A stretch of DNA of 64,000 bases, from the NCBI GenBank assembly GCA_018292915.2, contig JACVVK020000033.1, forward strand, positions 2,842,501 through 2,906,500. The letters are read 5' to 3'. A model generated the notes under the pieces. It had not been told where the DNA came from, ran no database searches, and saw only the letters and a program-made list of their open reading frames with translations. Below, piece after piece: positions 13,960 to 28,397 of the stretch. A program made the position numbers and the translations under genes. This stretch comes from Batillaria attramentaria. Taxonomy: Eukaryota > Mollusca > Gastropoda > Batillariidae. Numbering within the stretch: the first letter of the stretch is position 1; each line of letters begins with the position of its first letter.

Positions 13960-14696
13960 GACGTCAAAAACCTCAGTCGGATATCATAAAGACAAACTAC
14001 AGCCGGCTCAGTCGACTGATCAGCGCCGGACCGGCTATCCAGATTCCCCTCGCGGCGGACGCGTTAGTTACACTAGTACTTAATGTGGTACCTGAACACG
14101 TACATGTATACGCTACATTTTATCTACACTCTGAAAACTGAAATGCAGGAAAAATGAAATTGTGACAAAGAATTCCAAGCGACATAAAGACTGTTAGGCG
14201 GGACAACGACAGCGACGGTTCCTCGACCGTAAAGCCTAACAGGTCAGATTTGTCACTAACTGTATACAGTATGTTGATGAAAAGACCTCGCTTGGAGTAC
14301 GAGGCCTTGGGTTCTCTATTTACCGGCGTGTTTGAATGAAAACGGCTGGTGCGTGCGTGTGTGCCTGAATAGGATAAGTGTATGTTGAAAGAGTACCTCG
14401 AAAATGGAACAGAGAAAGAATGCAATACAGCGTCAGAAGTAAGGTCATGAAGTGTGGGCCAGCATACGTGCATTTAGTTTAACTTCTGACCCCCCCCCCC
14501 CCCCCCTCCCTTCCCTAGTTTTTCTCTCTGCGGCTTCAGTTCAGTTTTATGGTTTCCTTTCAGTTCTCAACGCGAAGTTCGAAGATTCACCCGCCTTTGC
14601 GGTAAAAACTCGAGTTCAACCGTCGGTTGTGCTGGAAACAAGTATTGTTGTCTTTGCCGGTTCATCGTCAGCATTTCTTCAGCCTCGCTAACACCG

Positions 14697-14732
14697 CTCA
14701 CGCACGCACGCACGCACTGGCACGCACGCACG

Positions 14733-14806
<74 letters not shown>
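14697..14806. repeat. (ACGC)n to (CA)n compound microsatellite
   Basis: CACGCACGCACG units, then CGCGCGCG, then about 33 CA units. Confidence 0.97.
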
Positions 14807-14807
<1 letters not shown>

Positions 14808-15299
14808 AGCCGGGCTACTGGTGGTCTCAAGCACATCTAACATTTTTTGTCTGTCTTGAACGTGAAGCTGCCCGGCCTTTGTTTGAACTTGGACTGAAGA
14901 AAAAAAAAAAAAAAAAAACACTGAATAATATCACATTGCAACCTCAGACGTAACCTGATGGAGCCCCGACTTGTGCATAGAACGATTGTCTGCGTGAAGT
15001 GGACAGTGGATCAAAGCAACCCGCTAAGCAGGATATGTGATATAAACGGGAGGTGATCTCTCTCAACAAACAAGAAGATTACACGAAAGCCATTTGATGT
15101 TCGGGGCGTCGATAACTTGACACGGAGCGCCGTTCAGTGTTGATAAAGCGAGACATTCGCGCTCCAGTTCAGCAGTAGTAGGAGTGAAGTACCAGCGTTG
15201 TTTGTCTACCGAGTCTGTCGTATCATTTTCATAAGATTATATTATCGGTGCGGCTTGTTATGCACAATCTGCACCGCTAGACCGTCCTATAATGAGGCG

Positions 15300-15301
15300 C
15301 G

Positions 15302-15374
<73 letters not shown>
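15300..15374. repeat. (CA)n microsatellite
   Basis: About 35 CA units. Confidence 0.98.
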
Positions 15375-15375
<1 letters not shown>

Positions 15376-17044
15376 GTGACGTGCCTCATCTCGCCGGGTC
15401 ACTGCATCCCGGCCGGCACCCCCTCCCCCCGGCTCCCGCCTCCCCTTCACCACTCCCAGTTTTTACAGGTCCTCGCGATTCGCGACAGTGTCTAACAATG
15501 ACACAAAACGGACGAGCGCAAAACTGAAGGGATGCACTAACACAGAAAACCTAAAAGTCGAAATGAAAAACTGAACAGAATGGCAAACTGAATCAGTCCC
15601 TCCAATCCGGCCAGTCAACCTGATTAATTGAGTAAAACTTCCGAAAAGAGTACTGAGATTATTTACAGACAGAGTGCGTAGCAGGAATTTTTTTTTTCAA
15701 TTTCCAATACAACTGATAAAATAAAAAGAGAGCGAGCAGCTTGGACACGTTTTACTGTTTGGATCGGATGAACAATACGTAAACACGAACGACTGAGTAA
15801 CTCCACCTGCTCATCATAAAATGTTCTCAGTGACGGATATGCACAATTAAAAAGAAAAAGAAAAAAAAAGTGTATGCGACTTGCAGCAGGAAACATGAAA
15901 ACAAACAAACAAAGAACCCCCCCCCCAAAAAAAAAAACAAAAAAAAAACAACAACAAAAAACAACACAACTGGCGATTAAACATATTTAAAATGGCCCTT
16001 CAAGTTACATGCACTTACTGTAGATACTATCATCGCCGGTTTGCCTTGAAAGGTGTACCATAAAAACATTGATATTTCTTGATATTTTATGGCTTTGGCT
16101 CAAAGCTATGTATATTTTAAGCCTGACCTGCAATTTGTTTACTTTGAATTAAGTTACAGCTTTGATTGCCGGACGGATCAGTGACTGAAACCGCCGGCTG
16201 AACTGAGTGTCACTGACCTGGGACTTACATTCACTGACTTACTGACGGCGGAATGACCAACTAAAGTCAGTGATTCCAACGCGGAGTCAGTTCTAAATCA
16301 AAGCTTCAACATTACGTACCGTTCACTCAAAGACACATAAAATTATGTATCAACTGGAATAAGTGATTTAAATTTTGCTGATGTGGCTGTTAGACGACAA
16401 AGCAGTGACGAACCGTCAACTTACAGGCTACACACCGGTATTAGCTTCCGGGGCATGTAGTAAAATTCGGCTAAATATAGTAGAAAATCTTTGCCCCTTT
16501 TAAAATTTGGGTGCAGAGTAAACAATGGCAATCTGGTGCTTTTTGTTGGCTTTGTAAACAAGTTTCATGCCAGGTAATAGTAAAATTAGGGAAAAATGAG
16601 GCTGGCTTGTGGACTATTTGTATTCATGCGCGGCTGGCACAGGAGCCAGCAGACGACCGTGGAATGAGGGGGTATGTGGTGGCTGCCAACATTGCCAAAA
16701 AACGGAACATTGGAATTTGTTTAAATTTCCTCTACGCATGAGTCTATGGCTGCCTGATTTTTGTGAATTTTTTGGTGAATTTTAAAGCATTTCTAAGGTG
16801 TCATCTGCAGCGTTATGTGTAAGAGGAATATATAGCGTTTTCCTCCAGATTTGCATCTGTGTAACGTAGCCCAAGTAAATGTCGTCTGCTACACTAGCCG
16901 AGACAATCCAAGGGAGGGCATTCACGCAACCTTTGGAATTAACTCCCCTGTCAGGCTAAACGGCTTGGAAACAAAAGCGGCAACTCTGCCACTGTACCAA
17001 GTGATAAGTTTCAGCTGGGTGTTAGTTCGCGTGTCGCATTTGCA
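15375..17044. other. Region upstream of POFUT1, no gene recognised
   Basis: A-rich and C/A homopolymer sequence near 15895-15965, otherwise unique-looking. A POFUT1 promoter or untranslated first exon may lie here, but no TATA box, CpG-rich block or other mark fixes it. Confidence 0.4.
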
Positions 17045-18187
17045 ATGTTTTCTCTTCAGGTTTACTGTCGTTTTCTGGCCCTTTTGGTTGTATTTATAAC
17101 AGTTTTCTCGAGTTTCCTCAGCGCTGAAAGTGAAACAGAGCCTCTTGATTCTACAGAAGCAGACGAGAGGAACGTACCAGACGATCCCGGCGTATTTCCG
17201 GAGATCGACCCTAATGGCTATGTCATCTATTGTCCGTGTATGGGTATGTAAGGGACAGAGGCAGTTTTGTGTTTTTCATTAGGTTTTGGTATTTTCATAA
17301 TCATAGGTTAATAGTTGTGCACTTTGGTTCCAACTGACTGTGCATTTAATGTTCCTACCTGGAATCCATTACAACTATACAAGGACATTTCTTTTTTCTT
17401 AACCTCTTGTTGATTTTTAAAAAAAATAGAAATTATTGTTGTTGTGTGTCAGTGTGTGCTGGGTACTGAAAGCTAGTGCGCTTATTTGATGCGGGGAAAG
17501 CAAACTGTTCATCAGTGCACTCCAGTGCACAAAAGAATGCAGTGACTGTTTACCTAACTGCACCACCAGGCTGTTTGCTTAGGCTAAGGTGTGGCTCTGC
17601 ATACCCGAGTAAGGGATGAAGAATTTTTTTTTTTTTTAAAGATTTGTTTTACTAAAATAGATGAGATGTGCTGATAGTGATAAACAGTGTGCTGCAGTTG
17701 GTGTGTCGTTTGTCACTCTAGTTTAAGCTACAATCTTATGATACAGACTGGTTACCAGGCATTGAAGGTATGTTTGTTTCAAGCTGTTATGTGGGTGAGC
17801 TCTGTGTCTTCAGTTTGGTATTCTGTGTGTGTGTGTGTGTGTGTGTGTGCCAGTGTGTGTGTGTGTGTGTGTGTGTGTGTCAGTGCCTGTACTGAGAGAA
17901 GCTAGCCTTTACATCTTTGCATTCCACCTTTGTGTGGAGATTAGTTAAATTAGTATAACACCCTATTTGTTTTTGTGTAATGCAGGACGCTTTGGCAATC
18001 AAGCTGAGCAGTTCCTTGGATCTCTGGGATTTGCGAAGGCGCTGAATCGTACAATCATCCTCCCACCATGGAGAACATATGTAAGACTAAGATTGTAATA
18101 ATAATAATAATGAATTGTACTTATATAGCAGAAAATTCTCACAGAGTGACTCAATGCGTGTACTCCCGCACTCATACCAACAAATAT

Positions 18188-18249
<62 letters not shown>

Positions 18250-18378
18250 CTATCCCCGGGGAACGAGCTCTAGGCGCCTTACGTTCTAACACCGAAGTAA
18301 AAAAAAATAAAAATAAAAATAAAAACAACCCATTCACTCAGTGTACACTACGTAAGAACAACTGTAAAAGTAAAAGAG

Positions 18379-18413
<35 letters not shown>

Positions 18414-19358
18414 CAGCTGAATCAGGATGAGGTTAGTGGGCTTAGTCGAAAGCCAGCCGGAACAGATGTGTTTTCAAATCAGACTTGAAACGATCTATGT
18501 CCGACTGGTCTCTCGATCAGGCCAGCAGGTAGTGCGTTCCAGAGTGACGGGGCAGCAAAGCTAAACGCACGCTCGCGAACTGTTTTGAGGTTTCGACGGG
18601 GAATGTTCAGTAGTTTTTCAGATGAAGAACGAAGAGTGTGTGCTGATTGTACAGTCAAACCTGTGTAAGGCGGTCACACAAGGGACTGGGCCAAATTGAC
18701 CGCCTTAGACTGGTGGCCGGGTTATCCAGGGTGGCATGTCAACAGCTAGCATGTCAGGGGATCCTCTGGGGTGACCAGGTTAGACAGTGGCATAGCTTAT
18801 ACAGGTGACCGCCTTGGCAGGTTCGACTGTACTAAGAACTTATGATTGCATTACTATATTTCATTATTAAAATTGCAATCAAAACTAGTGACATTTTCTT
18901 TGGGGACAGAAACGTACTAACTGTATTATAACACAGTGATCGCGTTAGGAATGTTCAAAACCGGTCCCATCAGCGACTACCCCACACTGTCACTCAACAA
19001 CCTGTGTCAGAACCGGCCCCATGAGAATTAAAACCAGTGATAAGAATTCCACTGCAAATCGACCTAAACACGATCACAGTGTCGCAACACTGTATCGGTA
19101 TGAGAGGTAAAGATATATACATGTACAGGGGTGGCAGAGTTCCGATTCAGATCGGATTTCCGATTTCAAATTTCACCTAAATCCAGATTTCCGATTTGGC
19201 AGAAAATCGTACGTGTTTTTTTTTTGGGGGGGGGGGGGGGGGATTCCGATTTGCAGGGTGGCCAATTTCCGATTCAGGTTGGATTTCCGATTTCAAATTT
19301 CACCTAAACCCAGATTTCCGATTTGGTGAAAAATCAAACGTTTTTTTTTGGTTTCTTT

Positions 19359-19389
<31 letters not shown>

Positions 19390-20050
19390 AATACCGATTT
19401 GTCGTTAGGTGGAACTTTCGCGAGACCGTGTTCGGCGGATTACAAGTTGCAATGGCCTCCTCTTCAACTAGAAACACTTTTAACCACAAAATCGTGAAAA
19501 AGAAAGAGGTGGTGCGTGGAGGCGGCTACGTAGTTTGCGGTAGCTAGATTTGCTTGTCGTGTGCCGAGTTTCAAAACCTGCATGGCTGTCGTTCCCCCCC
19601 GCTTGTCAATTTTTTTCTGGCTTTCCTTGCATTCCGATGTCGATCCAGTTTCAGGACTGCGGCAAGCTGTCCCCCCACCATCCCCCCCCCCCCCCCCCCC
19701 CCCCTCCCCCCTTTGTCAACTTTTCTGGTTTACCTTGCATTCCGATTTTGAGGGTGAATTCAGTTTCAGGACTGCGGTAAGCTGTCTTGGCCCCCCCCCC
19801 CCCCCCCCCCCCCTTTTCAATTTTTTTCTGTCTTTCCTCACATTCAGATTTTCAGGGTAAAAACTTAAAAACTGGCAGTTGTGGCTTTTCAGATTTGGCA
19901 AAACATCTTGAAGTGGTTTCAGATTTGTAGGTCCCATTTTGCAAGCACCCCTGCATGTAGCAGCGAGTCCATCACAAGAACAAAGAAGCCCTGGCCAGTG
20001 GGGAACAAACTATTGTGACAGTGATTAATGTTCGCTGAAACTGGGACCCC

Positions 20051-20083
<33 letters not shown>

Positions 20084-20685
20084 ATCAGAGGTCACAGTGT
20101 TTACCGGTCCCAGCAAATTACAATCGGTCCTTGGGACCGGCAGCTCCAAATTTTTCCGGTATTCTGGTTTTGCGAACGGTATTTTACCGGTAATTACCGG
20201 TTAACGCGATCACTGTAACATAATTATGGTTGTAATCAAATGAACACAAGCTTATAGTTTCTTCTTTTATTTCAGAAAAACATACCTTTTGATGAGTGGT
20301 TCCGGCTGGAAGCAGTACAGCAGTACCACAGAGCCATCACCGCGGAAACCTTCATGAGGACACTAGCACCCAAGGTGTGGCCGGAAGGGAAGAGGATAGG
20401 CTGGTGTTGGTTGCCCCCCAGAAAAGACACGATCGACTACTGCAACATGAAAGAAGGTGACAGAGCTCAGAACTGTACAAACTTGTACAGGGTTTCATGT
20501 CCAAGTCACATGTTTGATTGTTCGATTATTTTCTTACCAAGGCCTACATCCTACCATTTCCAAGTGGTCATTGTTGAAAAATTCTTCAGGTCTTGTGGAC
20601 ATTTTTCCCTGTGTGGTTTCAGACGAGACAACGTACCATATCACATACACAGACATACACATCTACATATATGCGCATACATATA

Positions 20686-20768
<83 letters not shown>

Positions 20769-23700
20769 CCAGCATAACAGTGATCTAATTATCTGTTCTA
20801 TTTGTACTATTTCTTTTAAGTGTTGTTTTCACAGAAACATGCCAGTTTAGTAAGTCCAGTTGGTCAAAAATCTCATATACTCCATTTTCATATTTGCGCT
20901 CATTTTTTCAACTTCATACCTTTCTTTCAACGCATTTACAAACAATGCAATATTAAGATCTCGTTTCTGTGTCATGCATTTGAAAAATAAAGGATTTTGC
21001 CAGAAGTATATAATAAGGTCCAGTACCTCATCAGTTTCAAAACTGGCATCACATCCAAACAATACAGTTTTTTCATTAAAAGTAAAAGCTTGTACATGTC
21101 CACATTTCTCATGGATTATATTTTCCAATTCATCCAAAAAACGTTTGTCCTATCACAGTACCAGAATATGTGTTCAATTGTTTCTCTGAGTGTGTTAGAA
21201 AATGTACACATTTCACTATTTTCTACTCCCATCCCTTTCAATGCAAGGTGATGTTTGTTTGGGATTGATTGCAGGGAAGATTGATATTCAAATTTCATTC
21301 AGTCGTGGCTGTAATTTTGTTTGTGCTGTCCTTTGCAGGGAATCCGTTTGGGCCGTTTTGGGATGGTCTTGGAGTGAATTTTGACAACCACATTGTGTAC
21401 AGGTTCAGCTATGCCGAGACCGATGAGTGGGTGAAAGAGTGAGTAGATATATATGTATGTGTGTGTGTTTTAGGAACAGTGTATATTTTGTTAACAGACT
21501 TCAGTGTGACGACTTCACATGGGTACAGTTATCCGTTCTTTTAGGATTACAAAGTAACATAGGTATTCTGTATGATTTATTTCCCATTTGCATATCTGTC
21601 ATTCTTTGCTAGTGGTCACAAACTGGGGTAGCTTCACTAGAACGTTGTTTACAGTACATATTTAGTCCAAACTTATTAAAAATCGACGTTTGTGTCTTGA
21701 TGAAACAATAAAGTAACAGCATGAGCAAGGACAGTTTGAAAATGCTTGTACAAAAAGAGAAATTGCAAAAGAAACGGTAAAAATGGTGGTAAAAATGGCG
21801 ACAAAAAAGGGAACTCGACAACCTGCTAACCAAATCTGTCCCGTGTGAAGTCAGTTAACAAAGCTGACTCTAAATTTTGATCTCTACCTCATAACAAGAC
21901 GTTAAATTATAAAAAAAAGAACGGCTGAAGATACTTTTTTGTACTGCTGGTTTAGAAACTGAAGGGAATGTTAACGGTAACCGCGTTACATGGCGTGTCA
22001 CACTCGATCGGCATCGAAGTTGGCTGTCGAAAGCCCATTGTAAACTCGTTTCTGTACCTCAAACTTCAAATGTGGCAAGTTTACATCACAATGCGGATGT
22101 TTGCTGCAGTTTCAGCAGCACTTTTGCATTCCTGGTTTATTTAGATCGCATATTTTTCGCCGTGTCACAAGTGAAACGTTAGTTACCTTCAAAGTTTAGA
22201 GATCGTGCCCGAACACAAGTTTCGAAAACAACAGCTCAGAACACCGTATTTTTGTGTACCCAAGGTTATACTCGCTGATTGATGACGTTTTACATATCAA
22301 CAGCAAAATTTCTGCGAATCTGAGGCCGAAAACCGTTACGTGTCACGCCTTTCTTTCACCGGTAACGATGTGACCGGCGCGAAAGACGATCGCATGTTGC
22401 CGGTATTTTGGAGTGTCATCGGCTAAGTGAAGCGACTTTTTGCACTCGTCGGTGTTTCAAGGTAAGAAGAAATGTTTTAACTCAGTTTTTCACTCAATAT
22501 TTTGGTGATATTTTGTATGAAATCACGCGCTACAGCTTAATTAACGATGTGGCAGTGCCCATTCCTTCATGTCTCCTTCAGTGTCCCATGAAACGTGTGT
22601 GACTTGAAAAGTGCATTTTAGCCTCTAGTGACCACAGGAAAGATATGATATAACCTCCGTGCGAGGTTTTGTACTGGAGGTGTCTCTGAACAAATTCCCC
22701 GGGATGGTCAATAATGGAACATTAGTAACTTTGTTTCACGGGACACCCATTTTCCACAGAAATCAATGCACAACCTGTGTCGCAATAATGGTTGTTACCC
22801 AGTGCACCCTTTTTATAAGAAAAAAATATTGATTGCCTTATCAGTAGTGCAGTTTTTTGCTCTCTTTGCACTGCTATGTAGGTTTGCATCAAAACAACTA
22901 TTTGAAAATACACCTTGAAAGAGAAAATAAGGTTGAAAATAGGTTCTTGGTTGCAGCAAAGATCTTGGAAACATATCCAAGGTCTTTGGTTGCAGTGTTT
23001 CACGGGACAGGTTATTTGTGTGTCCCATGTAATCATGTCACTGTTTCTGGTTTACCTACCTACAAGTAGCAATATGCATTTTTTTTGTGTGTTGGCAGAT
23101 TAGGAAGAAATTAAATGATTTGCACTGTTAGCAAATTTCTTTTTTTTTTAAAGTTTCGAAATGTGGCATTTAACCTGACCTGGTAACTGTGTTTCACAGG
23201 ACGTGTATGGTACGGACTTACTCACGACACCTTGGACGGAATAATGGCATACACAAAGTATACCATTCACGCTTTATGAAAGCTATTTCTTGCCCCGTAA
23301 AAAGTAAGTTAAGCTTATTTTCCGTGTTTATTAAATGTTTAAAACTTGCGTCTTTTTTTACAGAACTCCCAAGGTGGATGACTTTGTGAAGGCAGTCTTC
23401 ACTACTGGCCGCAGGCAGACTGAAACCCTCTACTACGCCAAGGTAAATGAGTTATATATATTTTAAAATGTTTTCATAAGACAAATGCACGGCTGTTTTT
23501 ATTCTTATCACAAATGTAGACCCCCAAAAAGTTCTCAGTAGTGCTTTGTCCGCGTTTTTTTTTTGTTTTTTTTTTTAACTTATTTTCTTTGTCCTAAATA
23601 CATTTCTATTGATACGAATCTAGTGTATATTCCTGCTGTTGTATTCTGTGTGTTGTAGGTTCTTGAGGTTGTGGATGCAGAAGGCGAGAGTGAATGTTTG

Positions 23701-25206
23701 CTGCACTATCTTAAGGAGAAGATGGGGTCTACATTTGGGCTGATCAGGCGTGGCATCCAACCTCCATGATCCAGACAATAGTGGCACAACCATCACTGAC
23801 ACCTGGCAGAAGACTCGCGTTTACCTTCAACTAGTGTAGGGGGGGAGGATGTGTGGGCGAGCGCGTTCAGGAGAGTGACTGTGTCTCAAGCTGATGAGTG
23901 CACGTGTCATGTGTAACAAGGTCACCTTTTAAGAAAAACATCTGCTGGTGACTGTACATTTGCCTCCAGGGACAAGAGTATTGGTGACAGTGATGCTGTT
24001 CTGATGTGCTATATGTTAGGGAAATTGGGACGAAATACATTGTTTTTGTTGTGCACTGTGAAAATTTTCAGTATGCAGGTCACTCGCGTTACAGTGTCAC
24101 ATGAGTTTTGTTTTAATTTTAAGTATTAGATATCAACCAAATTTTACCAAACTTGTTTTAGGTAGGTGATACAACACCCCTTGCATTCACAAATAAAGGT
24201 AAAGTAAATTCTGCATAACAGTTCTGTGTTTTAGCCAAGTACGTGTCACAGTGTAACGCGAGTTACCTTTGGCAAGTGGAAACGTTTGACAGCTCACTGT
24301 ATGGAAACCAGTAAGGCTGCTGCTTCAATTAAAAAAAAAAAATAAAGAGCAATGACACAAGTGTCAAACCGGAAGAAAAGAGCTTCCTGTGTTGTGTTTT
24401 ATTTTTTTTGTTCTGTTCCCTGTTTTTGTGACCACTAGCAAAGAAGTACTGTCATGTATACAATTCAAAGATTGGAGTGATAGAGCATCACTGAAGCTCT
24501 CTAGGGATTACAAATACAGGTGCATTTATTGCCTTTGCAACATGAAAAAAAAAAAAAAAATCATATGTTAAGGGAATTTGTCCTGGTTTAGTCTATTCGC
24601 TCATTGTACATGTACACACATAAACACACCATATACACACTACACATCGGGGGTCCTCTCCAGGTACTCCGGTTTCCTCCCTCTCTGCTTTGGAAATGTT
24701 CAACCCACAAAATTCAAAGATAAATGCAATTCAAAAATTCCGAAACTTAAATTGCGGAGCTGGCCCTTCGCACCACCTGATTATAATGTGTTCATGTCCA
24801 GTGTGTGAGAGAGTGCATGTGATTCACGTGAGTGTGCGTGTCGGGTTTAGCTTGTGGTGCTTTGAGCCAAATATTTGGGATAGAGCACATATATTAGTGA
24901 GATTATTATTATTATTATAAAAAACTTTATTAAACATCACGGTAACTAGACCATATTAAAAAATGTAACAGGTAAGTATGCACCTAAAATTAGATGTATG
25001 CTCTAAAAGAAAACTGGTCTAAGACACACGTGCAACTTAATTACTGTAATAATTAGATTAGTATACTGAACAGTCATCACCGCTGTCATTGTGAATTAAA
25101 CATGGGATTGATCACAGGTGGAGCCGTGATATGTGATACATGTAGTGATATTTCCTGGCTCCAGGTCTGCTCATTAGGATTTTCCTTTTCACCCGTTTTT
25201 GAGATA

Positions 25207-25276
<70 letters not shown>

Positions 25277-28200
25277 CTGCAGTTGATCGCAGTGGCCCTC
25301 TTTCCCAGTTTGTGGGCAGGAGCTTAAAGAAGAAAAATCCAGCATGCTTAGCAAGAAATCACACAACGAGCTGACTTCCCTGAGGTCTAGGCACAGTTTG
25401 CATTTTGTTTGATATAGATACCCACCTGATCAGTATCCAGTGATCGCCTTGAAGGGACCTCCAGCCAGTTACCCTGTTAGCAAAAATTATGTACCTCTTC
25501 AGCAGTACCTTCAGTGGTCTGAGGCACTGGATGCGCAAGCAGATAACTACATCCAGAAAACTTTCCCAGGAGAAAAATTTGTGGGCATCCACCTGCGAAA
25601 TGGGGATGACTGGGTATGTACGAGTGTGTGTATACTTCCGCTTACCTTATGTATTTAAGAAGCTGTATCAGCCCTTTAATTTCTGGAAGACTGTATAATT
25701 CCACATTTTATTACGTGATTGTACTGTCTGGGATGCACAGTTGTGTTTGCTAGGTACAAGGCCATGTGACACATTTGTTGGGGTGAGAACAACCTTGTGT
25801 GCATTGTTATCTTTTGTCTAACCCCCCCACCATGAGTCATGTGAGTAACAAAGTCTGTGTTATAGCCCTCTGTCATCTATCTGTCTGTCTGGGAACTACA
25901 AATACCAGACTCGGTACTAAACACCAAACTCAGCACAGATTTTGCTTTACTTGTTTCGTTCATTTCTTAGGAAAGCCGTGCTTAACAAAAGTCCATGCCC
26001 GTTTCAAGTTTTGAATGTGAATCATAACACTTCAGAAGCTGGGCTGAGCTGCCATTGTAAAACTGTGCATGCGCATACTATACGTAAACCTGGACCAGCT
26101 GCTAGTCCCTTTCTCATGGTGGACTGATCACTTCTTGATGCAGGTGAATGCTTGCAAGCGTACAGAGCCAGATGGTGTGCCGAAACTCATGGCGTCCCCG
26201 CAGTGTCTGGGCTACGATAGTGACAAGATGGTTACAAAGGACATTTGCTTCCCAACAGCTAAAGCAGTTGTAAGGTGTGTTTTGGGGTAGTTAGCAGGTC
26301 GTGTTTTGACAAGTTTTTAACAGTGAGTTGTAGTGCAGTTGCTTCTACATTTGGATTACAAATGCCAATGTTTTCTTTCGGTTTTGTTTGTTTGTTTGTT
26401 TGTTTGTTTTTGTTTTTTTTTGGGGGGGGGGGGGGGGTGGGTTGGGGGTAAAACACCTCAATTTTTGTGTGATACTGAAATGGGTATTTTTTTTTTAATA
26501 TCTGCTATATCATACATAATTTGAGGGTGCACTGTAGAACTTACTATTTCCCTTCTTTCTGTCTGTATCAATAATAACCTGGCAGGAACCCTTGAATGAT
26601 ATTATGTACTACTTATGAATTGATTTGATTAACTTGCCATGGATTTTGCCAGACATACTGACATTTGGCGTAAATGATAATATGCTGAGGCAGGCATACC
26701 AGGCAACTGTTCTTGTGACAGTTACATGTGGAGAAAGCCAGACTCGCTGCATATACAGTACTCAAGAAGCTCAAGTACACACACTGTTTTTTTTTTTTTG
26801 TTTTGTTTTTTTTGCTGCCCCAAGTCTTTGCCAGTTCCAGTGGTGTTCCTCCCAGGTCATGGGTGGAATCCACGGAGGGCTCTAAAGCTGGGGCAATTTT
26901 TATATGCATGATGATGGAGATGAGGATGATGGTGAGATGATGCTATGGAGGTCTGTGTGGTTTGGGACTGCGGGACAGGGCCGCATTCCACGCTTCCTGT
27001 CATAAATATCCCGGCATTAACCAGGCCCGGGAACTACGGCACCTGTGGTGCCGGCTGTGTAATCATCCACATCATACGACGTGTCATACTAAGTCACCCC
27101 AAAGTCGCACCTGTGAAGTGGGTGAATCTCGGCTGTGTGGCAACAGCCTCCCCATTGGGCCCATAGCACACCCGCTCTGGGTAGGAGCTGACCTAGGTAG
27201 GAAGAATCCCGCTTGCCTCGGCTGGGACTCGAACCCGGGTCTCCCGGTCCATAGTCCGAAGTGCTAACCACTTCACTACGGGGGCCGTTCTCACACTGTT
27301 CTTTGCCCTTTACTTTCACTGCACATGTACATAAGATACCTTGTGGTCAAATTATATTTTTGCTGACATGGAACCAGCTACGTGTAAACTGATGTGATGT
27401 TTTAATGTTTTCTACCTGTTTCTAGTCAAACCAAGAGTGCTGTGAAGGCTGTTGGGGCGACAGTTGTGTATGTTGCAACAGACAAGGACCCAATGATACA
27501 CCAACTTGAGGAAGCTCTTGGTGAAAAGGTACAGTATGCATCTCTGCTTTTTTTTTCTTTGCCGCCTGAACTCTTTGCCAGCTCCAGTGGTATTCCTTAC
27601 AGATCATGGCTTGAATCCATGGAAGCTAGGCTTAGAAGCAGGGGCAGTTTTTATTATTCATGATGATGAGGATGAGGAAGGTGGTCTAATGAGGATATGG
27701 AGGTCCATGTTGTTTTGAGCATTCCATGCTTCCTGTCATGACTATCCCGGCATTAACCAGGCCCAGGAACTACGGCACTTGTACATCTCAACCTGTTTTG
27801 GCATAGCAGATCTCCATGTATGTTACAGTCTCTTTAGTAGAGTGTGTACATGTACGTCAGGCTGCACATTTGTTGGTTGTGTGTATTTAAATGTCTGTTC
27901 AAAAGAGAGAAAGAGGCCATAGCTGCCAACCCTACCGGCTTTTTTGAAAATCTCGTGGATAACAAAAAAGTCCCAGAATCTTAGATCTCCCAGGAAACCC
28001 CCAGTTTTTGAAATTTCAGCTAAAAAAAAAAAAAAAAAAAAAATTAAGAGAAAAAAAAAGTTCCTTGGGGAGTCTTTTATTCTTCTTCACCCCAGTCAGT
28101 GGAATACCTGTCAGTGTGTAGTTTTGTGGGTACATGTACCATATTTCGAAATCTATAAAGATAATGGTAACTTTATTGATCCCATTGCTGGGAAATTCCT

Positions 28201-28366
28201 TTGGTTCAGACTCTTACAAACATAAGATTAAATAGTTTAATTAACTAGGCATACATGTTGATGTCAGTACTGTGGGAGCTACATCATCGAGAAGTGAGGT
28301 GTGCCCTCACATTTCTGTGTTGAACTGTTCATATCTGGGACTTTGCACCAATGAGAAACAGTTTTA

Positions 28367-28397
<31 letters not shown>

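Noticed and set aside
23190..23300. Additional POFUT1 exon starting after TTTCACAG at about 23199
   Set aside because: POFUT1 exon 4 and the exon at 25418 already join in phase into a conserved sequence ([17 protein letters not shown]), leaving no missing residues.
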